Assembly (NCBI GenBank): GCA_903927465.1
Contig: CAIYMY010000167.1
Location: forward strand, 1 to 41,751
Reading direction: 5' to 3'
DNA: 41,751 bases
Source: an uncultured Rhodospirillales bacterium
GTDB lineage: Bacteria; Pseudomonadota; Alphaproteobacteria; Acetobacterales; Acetobacteraceae
Shown: positions 37,534 to 41,751 of the stretch, one piece after another
How positions within the stretch are numbered: the stretch's first letter is position 1
How the letters are laid out: each line of letters opens with the position of its first letter
The notes under the pieces: generated by a model
The model's database searches: none
Seen by the model: the letters and a program-made list of their open reading frames with translations, nothing else
Told to the model about the DNA's origin: nothing
Program-made: the position numbers and the translations under genes

Positions 37534-38277
37534 ATGAAACACCAAGAGGAAAACGCGAGCGCTGAAACCTCCGCAGCGCTGGAAGCCAGGCTCGCCGCGG
37601 TCAAGGCCAAGCGCGGCTATTTGCTGCCGCATCACGGGCTATTGGCGCTGGCTTTCCCCCGCCTGCTGGAAGGCTATGACGCTGCCTATACCGCCATGGC
37701 TTTGGATGATCGCGTATTGTCGCATCATGACCGTGAATTCGTCTGGCTTGCTGTGCTGGCCGCAACGGATGAGGCTTTGGCCACGCATCACATCGCCAAA
37801 TTCCGCGCCGCCGGCGGGGATGATGCGCTGGTTGGTGCCGCTTTTGCCGCCACTGCTCTCGCCATTGGCGCCGAGGCGTTTGATTTCGCCGCGCATCGTT
37901 GGGGCGCGCAATTGGCGCCTTTTGATCCGCGCGCTGCCTATCTGGAAGCCGTGGCAGCCATCGCCCCCGCCGCGCCACGCCGGCTTGTGCATCTGGCGCA
38001 ATGCGCCGTGCAGGTCTGCCGTGCGCGCTGGCGTGTGCTGGAATGGCAGATCGAAGCCGCCTATGCGGATCGCGTGCCGGAAGATGAAATCGCGGAAGCT
38101 ATAACGCTCGCGATGTTCCCCGGTTCCATTCCGCGCTTTGTGGAAGCCTGTGGTGTTTGGCGCGGCATGATTGCGGCGGGGCGCGTTGCAGCCTCAGAAC
38201 GCTACAAGGCCTGGGCGGCACTGACCGGCCAGGGCGGCTTTGACGAAGCGCAAGCAAAAACTTCCAAGGATAAATGA
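37534..38277 (+). CDS. AhpD/carboxymuconolactone decarboxylase-like protein
   Basis: A 247-residue all-helical protein made of two halves that each resemble the AhpD/CMD fold. In the first half (about 60-125) the helix REFVWLAVLAATDEALATHH holds the place of the AhpD redox motif but has no cysteine. In the second (about 152-212) Cys157 and Cys162 occur in HLAQCAVQVCRARW, not as CxxC, followed by VPEDEIAEAI. It may be an enzyme, a peroxidase-like protein or a structural relative; I cannot say. The ATG at 37534 has no clear ribosome site. ilvE follows after eight bases, so the two are co-transcribed. Confidence 0.65.
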   Translation: MKHQEENASAETSAALEARLAAVKAKRGYLLPHHGLLALAFPRLLEGYDAAYTAMALDDRVLSHHDREFVWLAVLAATDEALATHHIAKFRAAGGDDALVGAAFAATALAIGAEAFDFAAHRWGAQLAPFDPRAAYLEAVAAIAPAAPRRLVHLAQCAVQVCRARWRVLEWQIEAAYADRVPEDEIAEAITLAMFPGSIPRFVEACGVWRGMIAAGRVAASERYKAWAALTGQGGFDEAQAKTSKDK

Positions 38278-38285
38278 GGAAACCA

Positions 38286-39197
38286 ATGACCTGGACAGCA
38301 AAATACATCATCCAGAACGGCAAGAAAATTGCCTTTGATGAAGCGCGTGTGCATCCGTTCTCAGTTGGGCATGCTTATGGCGGCACGGTGTTTGAAGGCA
38401 TCCGCGCCTATATGAACCCAGCCACCAAGCAGCTTTCGGTCTTCCGGCTGGAAGAACATCTGGTGCGGCTGGATCAAGGCATGAAATTCATGCGCTTCGA
38501 CAATCCGCCATCGCGCGATGAAATGCGCCAGGCCGTGCTGGATGCGGTGCGCGCCAACGAACCGGATGATGATGCCTATATCCGCATCCAGGTACATATC
38601 GAAAGCCTGGGTTCCATGGCTTCCACCGGCAGTGTTGGCTGGGCCTGCGGTGCCATGCCGCGCGAACGCAATGCCAAGCGCAGCAGTGGGCTTGCCGTGC
38701 ATGTATCTTCCTGGACGCGCATTTCAGACACCACCATGCCGCCGCGCATCAAGGCGACGGCGAATTACCATGCCGGGCGCATCGCCATGCTGCAGGCCAA
38801 GGCGGATGGCTATGACAATGCGCTGCTGATGACCCGCGCCGGCAAGATCAGTGAAGGCACCGGCGCCTGCCTATTCATGGTGCGTGATGGCAAGTTGATC
38901 ACGCCATCGCGTGAGAATGACATTCTGGAAAGCGTCACGCGTGATACCGTGATCCATCTGGCCGCCGAACATGGCCTGGTGGTGGAACAAGGCATCATTG
39001 ATCGGACGGAACTTTACATCGCGGATGAGTTGTTCTTCTGCGGCACCGGTCAGGAATTGCTGCCAATCACCAGTGTGGATCGTCTCCCGGTTGGTGATGG
39101 CAAGCCTGGTGCCATCAGCATGCGCTTGCAGGCAGCGTATGAAAGCGTAGTGCGCGGCACCACCAATGCTCATGCGGAATGGCGCACGCCGGTGTGA
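38286..39197 (+). CDS. ilvE: Branched-chain amino-acid aminotransferase
   Basis: A fold-type IV PLP enzyme of 303 residues that makes or breaks down leucine, isoleucine and valine using glutamate. GHAYGGTVFEGIRAY at 28-42 and the PLP-binding Lys156 in RIKATANYH are typical, as is the later KISEGTGACLF. The ATG at 38286 is preferred over an upstream codon because GAGGAAA precedes it. Near-identical folds include D-amino-acid transaminase and aminodeoxychorismate lyase, but length and motifs favour IlvE. The stop codon lies inside an 18-base palindrome. Confidence 0.92.
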   Translation: MTWTAKYIIQNGKKIAFDEARVHPFSVGHAYGGTVFEGIRAYMNPATKQLSVFRLEEHLVRLDQGMKFMRFDNPPSRDEMRQAVLDAVRANEPDDDAYIRIQVHIESLGSMASTGSVGWACGAMPRERNAKRSSGLAVHVSSWTRISDTTMPPRIKATANYHAGRIAMLQAKADGYDNALLMTRAGKISEGTGACLFMVRDGKLITPSRENDILESVTRDTVIHLAAEHGLVVEQGIIDRTELYIADELFFCGTGQELLPITSVDRLPVGDGKPGAISMRLQAAYESVVRGTTNAHAEWRTPV

Positions 39198-39235
39198 TGC
39201 CGGCATCACAGCCAAGCGGTCAGTGCCGCTTGGCT
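39193..39235. terminator. Double palindrome between ilvE and the hydroxyacyl-CoA dehydrogenase gene
   Basis: A perfect 18-base palindrome (39193-39210, centred on GCCGGC) adjoins a hairpin with arms AGCCAAGCGG (39210-39219) and CCGCTTGGCT (39226-39235), sharing one base. The second shares the GCCAAG/CTTGGC core of the composite palindromes at 10 kb and 22.7 kb but not their outer arms. It sits between convergent genes. Confidence 0.65.
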
Positions 39236-39245
39236 GATTGAATAG

Positions 39246-40124
39246 TCAACGCGTGGGTGTGGGCGGCGTGGTGCTGTAATCGTAGAAGCCGCGACCGGAT
39301 TTCCGCCCATACCAGCCGGCTTCAACATATTTCGCGAGCAAGGGCGAAGGCCGATATTTCGAATCGCCCAAGCCTTCATGCAGCACCTTCATCACGGAAT
39401 AGAGCGTATCGAGGCCTACAAAATCCGCGAGTTCCAAAGGCCCCATCGGGTGGTTGGCGCCAAGCTTCATGCCGGCATCAATCGCCGCCACATCGCCCAC
39501 ACCTTCCATCAGCGCCTGAATCGCCTCATTGATCATGGGACACAGGATGCGGTTGACGACAAAGCCAGGCCAATCCTGCGCCATGACCGGCGCCTTGCCC
39601 ATGCGCTTCGCCAGCGCTTCCACCGCCTGATAGGTGGCGTCTTCCGTGGCCAAGCCACGAATGATCTCAACCAGCTTCATCATCGGCACAGGGTTGAAGA
39701 AATGCATGCCGATGAAGCGGCTAGGCCGATCTGTCGCCGCCGCCAGCCGCGTGATGGGAATAGATGATGTGTTGGACGCCAAAAAAGCATCCGGCTTCAG
39801 CACCGGGCAAAGGGCTGCGAAGATCTTTTTCTTGATCTCCTCATTCTCTGTTGCGGCTTCGATCACCATGTCGCAATCGGCGAAGGCGCTGTTATCGGTC
39901 GCCGTCACAATGCGCGCCAAGGCGGCATCGCGATCAGCGCTGCTGACACTGCCCTTGCTCACCTGCCGGTCCATGTTCTTCGCCATGGTCGCCAGCGCGC
40001 GGTCCAGCGCCTGCTGCTGCACATCCATCAGCACCACCGGAATGCCGGACAGCGCCGCCACATGGGCAATGCCATTGCCCATCAGCCCCGCGCCAATCAC
40101 GCCGAGTTTATTGATTGCCGCCAT
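39246..40124 (-). CDS. 3-hydroxyacyl-CoA dehydrogenase (3-hydroxybutyryl-CoA type)
   Basis: A single-domain 292-residue enzyme that oxidises 3-hydroxyacyl-CoA with NAD+, or works in reverse in butyryl-CoA or hydroxybutyrate paths. GAGLMG at 11-16 binds NAD; ANTSSIPIT and GMHFFNPVPMMKLVE carry the catalytic Ser and His. ATG at 40124 is preferred over one seven codons up and follows AGGAG. It lies 65 bases downstream of etfA on the same strand, a frequent partnership in fatty-acid and hydroxybutyrate metabolism (hbdA/paaH type). Confidence 0.93.
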   Translation of the reverse strand: MAAINKLGVIGAGLMGNGIAHVAALSGIPVVLMDVQQQALDRALATMAKNMDRQVSKGSVSSADRDAALARIVTATDNSAFADCDMVIEAATENEEIKKKIFAALCPVLKPDAFLASNTSSIPITRLAAATDRPSRFIGMHFFNPVPMMKLVEIIRGLATEDATYQAVEALAKRMGKAPVMAQDWPGFVVNRILCPMINEAIQALMEGVGDVAAIDAGMKLGANHPMGPLELADFVGLDTLYSVMKVLHEGLGDSKYRPSPLLAKYVEAGWYGRKSGRGFYDYSTTPPTPTR

Positions 40125-40189
40125 GATGGATGCTCCTGTTACCATGCGTAATGGGGGCGCTGATCAAGCGGGCACCCCCATCAGGCAAA

Positions 40190-41125
40190 TCACTTCTTGT
40201 CGAGTTCGGCTTCCAATTCCGGCATGGCCTTGAACAGATCGGCCACCAGCCCGTAATCGGCCACTTGGAAAATCGGCGCTTCTTCATCCTTGTTGATGGC
40301 GACGATCACCTTGCTGTCCTTCATGCCGGCCAAATGCTGAATGGCACCAGAAATGCCAACCGCGACATAAAGTTCCGGCGCCACAATCTTGCCGGTCTGG
40401 CCAACTTGGTGATCATTCGGCGCATAGCCCGCATCCACCGCCGCGCGGGAAGCACCAATGGCGGCACCAAGCTTATCGGCCACGCGTTCGACAATGACGA
40501 AGTTTTCCGCCGAGCCCATCGCACGCCCGCCCGAGACCACAATCCGCGCCGCCGTCAGTTCGGGGCGTTCGCTTTTCACAATCTCAGCGCCCAGGAAGCG
40601 CGAAAGCCCAGGATCGCCCGCCGTCGCCGCCGCTTCAATCGGCGCCGCGCCACCTTCGGCAGGGACGGGGTCGAAGGACGCCGCGCGCACCGTGATCACC
40701 TTCTTGGCATCGGCGGATTTCACCGTGGCGAGTGCATTACCGGCATAGATCGGGCGCACGAAGGTATCGGCATCCACTACGTCGGAAATATCAGAGAGGA
40801 TCTGCACATCAAGCAAAGCGGCAGCGCGCGGCATCACATTCTTGCCACCGGCGGAAGCCGGCGCCAGCAAATGCGAATAGCCGGGGGCGAGTGCCACCAG
40901 CAAAGCGGCCATGGGCTCGGCCAGGCCATTGGCGTAGATGTCAGCCTCGGCGGTCAGCACCTTGGCAACCGATGGCAACTTGGCGGCGGCGGCAGCAGCA
41001 GCGCCAGTGGCGCCGCCCGCGATCAGCACATGCACATCGCCAAGCTTGGCGGCAGCGGCCACCGTGCTGCGGGTTGGCTGCGTCAGCGCGCCGTCCTGAT
41101 GATCGGCAAGAACAAGCACCGCCAT
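40190..41125 (-). CDS. etfA: Electron transfer flavoprotein, alpha subunit
   Basis: The alpha subunit (311 residues) of ETF, which takes electrons from acyl-CoA and other dehydrogenases and passes them to ETF-ubiquinone oxidoreductase. The FAD domain in the C-terminal half is intact: IVVSGGRAMG, DAGYAPNDHQVGQTGKIVAP and ISGAIQHLAGM. The ATG at 41125 starts MAVLVLADH, two bases after the etfB stop, with AAGGTG upstream, so both subunits are made together. Confidence 0.96.
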   Translation of the reverse strand: MAVLVLADHQDGALTQPTRSTVAAAAKLGDVHVLIAGGATGAAAAAAAKLPSVAKVLTAEADIYANGLAEPMAALLVALAPGYSHLLAPASAGGKNVMPRAAALLDVQILSDISDVVDADTFVRPIYAGNALATVKSADAKKVITVRAASFDPVPAEGGAAPIEAAATAGDPGLSRFLGAEIVKSERPELTAARIVVSGGRAMGSAENFVIVERVADKLGAAIGASRAAVDAGYAPNDHQVGQTGKIVAPELYVAVGISGAIQHLAGMKDSKVIVAINKDEEAPIFQVADYGLVADLFKAMPELEAELDKK

Positions 41126-41127
41126 GG

Positions 41128-41751
41128 TCAAATCACCTTCGCTTCATTGCGCAGTTTATCAACAAGCTCCTGCACGGAACCCACCTTCTTGCCGGCCTGG
41201 CGCTTGGGCGGTTCTTCCACCTTCAGCACCGTCAGGCGCGGCGCGGGATCAACGCCAAGGTCGGCGGGCTTCACGGTATCAATCGGCTTCTTGCGCGCCT
41301 TCATGATATTGGGCAGCGACGCATAGCGCGGTTCATTCAGCCGCAGATCGGTGGTGATGATCGCCGGCAGTTTCAGCGCCAGCTTTTCCAGGCCACCATC
41401 CACTTCGCGCGTGATGTTCAGCGTGCCATCGGCAATTTCAACCTTGGACGCGAAGGTGCCTTGCGGCCAGCCCATTAGCGCGGCCAGCATCTGGCCTGTC
41501 GCGTTCATATCATCATCAATCGCCTGCTTGCCCAGGATCACCAGATCCGGCGCTTCCTTGGCGATGATTGCCTTCAGAATCTTGGCAACCGCGAGCGGTT
41601 CCAGCACGCCATCATGTTCCACCAGGATGCCGCGATCAGCACCCATGGCCAGCGCCGTGCGGATTTGTTCCTGCGCCACAGCGGGGCCTGCGGATACCGC
41701 GATGATTTCGGTGGCGATCCCCTTTTCCTTCAACCGCACGGCTTCTCCCAC
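41128..41751 (-). CDS. etfB: Electron transfer flavoprotein, beta subunit (N-terminus outside window)
   Basis: The beta subunit binds AMP and forms ETF with EtfA. About 207 residues are present and the first visible codons ([11 protein letters not shown]) match the middle of the conserved [17 protein letters not shown] region, so roughly 40 N-terminal residues lie beyond 41751; the GTG at the edge is an internal valine codon, not a start. [18 protein letters not shown] and the C-terminal end with basic residues ([10 protein letters not shown]) are typical. The stop is two bases before etfA. Confidence 0.95.
   Translation of the reverse strand: MGEAVRLKEKGIATEIIAVSAGPAVAQEQIRTALAMGADRGILVEHDGVLEPLAVAKILKAIIAKEAPDLVILGKQAIDDDMNATGQMLAALMGWPQGTFASKVEIADGTLNITREVDGGLEKLALKLPAIITTDLRLNEPRYASLPNIMKARKKPIDTVKPADLGVDPAPRLTVLKVEEPPKRQAGKKVGSVQELVDKLRNEAKVI

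Noticed and set aside
40130-41326. 398-residue open frame opposite etfA and etfB
   Set aside because: The minus-strand proteins are unmistakable ETF subunits; the opposite frame is His/Arg-rich shadow sequence.
1-41751. Search for tRNA, rRNA, CRISPR repeats, transposase genes or integrase
   Set aside because: No cloverleaf-like gap, spaced short repeats or transposase motifs were seen; the gaps are too short or carry only hairpins.

Overview
The window is ordinary chromosomal DNA of a GC-rich alphaproteobacterium. It holds about 37 protein genes on both strands, packed tightly, and I see no rRNA, tRNA, CRISPR array, insertion sequence or phage module. The lineage is suggested by a class I lysyl-tRNA synthetase, an AapQMP-type amino-acid ABC transporter, the infA-maf-RNase E/G-yacG gene order and the codon use. 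A member of the Rhodospirillales/Acetobacteraceae is my best guess, but that is inference. All functions were read from protein motifs and no database search was made.

Layout. 1-5.5 kb (minus): lysK, a shortened mprF-like gene, ugd and a phosphomannomutase cut by the window edge, which together suggest envelope lipid and polysaccharide work. 5.7-10 kb (plus): asd, a GNAT acetyltransferase and a DinG/XPD-like helicase. 10-15.8 kb: a minus-strand crotonase, then a secreted alpha/beta hydrolase, and a metallo-beta-lactamase-fold hydrolase, class III CoA-transferase and crotonase in one tight plus-strand operon. 15.9-21.5 kb (minus): an unknown small protein, the Kup potassium transporter, and aapP, aapM and aapQ without their binding protein. 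21.8-22.7 kb: an ornithine cyclodeaminase-family protein. 22.9-24.3 kb (minus): an RTX protein with an unusual 19-residue repeat solenoid, read from a long AT-rich upstream region. 25-26.7 kb: mutL. 26.8-30.5 kb (plus): both subunits of a 3-oxoacid CoA-transferase, then infA, maf, a short RNase E/G homologue and yacG. 30.5-32.9 kb: a GMC oxidoreductase and an SDR. 32.9-37.5 kb (minus): crotonase, acyl-CoA synthetase, DapA-family enzyme and Bcr/CflA exporter in one operon. 37.5-39.2 kb (plus): an AhpD-like protein and ilvE. 39.2 kb to the end (minus): etfB (cut), etfA and a 3-hydroxyacyl-CoA dehydrogenase.

How it fits together. Much of the window is acyl-CoA chemistry: three crotonases, two types of CoA-transferase, an acyl-CoA ligase, a 3-hydroxyacyl-CoA dehydrogenase and the electron-transfer flavoprotein that takes electrons from acyl-CoA dehydrogenases. 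This suits a heterotroph living on organic and amino acids. A second thread is lysine: asd, lysK and a gene for a lysyl-phosphatidylglycerol-type membrane protein whose start overlaps the lysK stop.

The most unusual items are three. The first is the RTX protein, with about 13 exact 19-residue units before 10-11 classical nonapeptides. The second is the lysK/mprF coupling, with a synthase domain that is only about half length. The third is a small family of composite palindromes found in three gaps between convergent genes.
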